In this document: piece after piece, positions 14,345 to 14,345 of the stretch
How positions within the stretch are numbered: position 1 is the stretch's first letter
Layout: every line of letters starts with the position of its first letter
Origin: Pseudomonadota bacterium
GTDB taxonomy: Bacteria > Pseudomonadota > Gammaproteobacteria > Competibacterales > Competibacteraceae
DNA length: 14,345 nucleotides
Direction: 5' to 3'
NCBI GenBank assembly: GCA_018262135.1
Contig: JAGTSD010000007.1
Span: 1 to 14,345 of the forward strand
The notes under the pieces: generated by a model
What the model was told of the DNA's origin: nothing
Database searches by the model: none
What the model saw: the letters and a program-made list of their open reading frames with translations, nothing else
Program-made: the position numbers and the translations under genes

Positions 14345-14345
14345 T

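Overview
The window is a stretch of a GC-rich (roughly 60-65% by eye) bacterial chromosome and reads as gammaproteobacterial. The evidence is the single-chain 1299-residue PurL, a membrane-associated class 2 PyrD, a DusA-type dihydrouridine synthase, a VpsR-like enhancer-binding-protein homologue, and the order regulator-uvrC-pgsA with a strong promoter just after pgsA, where many gammaproteobacteria have tRNA genes. A Competibacter-like lineage would fit the protein flavour, but that is only an impression; no taxonomic marker was searched.

Layout. Positions 1-130 hold the 3' end of an unrecognised forward reading frame. A forward block follows: purL (266-4165), a large inverted repeat (4179-4277), a quinone-oxidoreductase-like gene (4304-5281) and hypA (5293-5634). 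hypA meets a reverse-strand block end to end. Read in its own direction, that block is pyrD (10101-9085), an exported dienelactone-hydrolase-like protein (9012-8224), dusA (8224-7250), a two-CBS-domain protein (7112-6654) and a histone-deacetylase-family enzyme (6657-5656). A 381-bp AT-richer divergent intergenic region (10102-10482) separates pyrD from a second forward block: a VpsR-like regulator (10483-11826), uvrC (11919-13736) and pgsA (13752-14312). The window ends inside a sigma70-type promoter that faces out of it.

How the genes relate. Most are housekeeping: purine synthesis (purL), pyrimidine synthesis (pyrD), tRNA modification (dusA), excision repair (uvrC) and phosphatidylglycerol synthesis (pgsA). 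Several pairs look translationally coupled: the CBS protein and deacetylase share ATGA, the hydrolase and dusA share TGATG, and uvrC-pgsA and qor-hypA have gaps of only 15 and 11 nt.

The least ordinary items are: (i) a palindromic repeat carried in frame inside purL; (ii) a second, unrelated inverted repeat of 9-bp CACGGAARR units directly after purL; (iii) a regulator with a receiver domain lacking its phosphoacceptor and a GAFAGA loop in place of GAFTGA, sitting in the slot that UvrY/GacA occupies next to uvrC in many relatives; (iv) an AcuB/AcuC-like CBS-deacetylase pair; and (v) the long, structured leader in front of the regulator. I see no phage, insertion sequence, CRISPR array, toxin-antitoxin pair or defence island, and no clear new multi-gene system.
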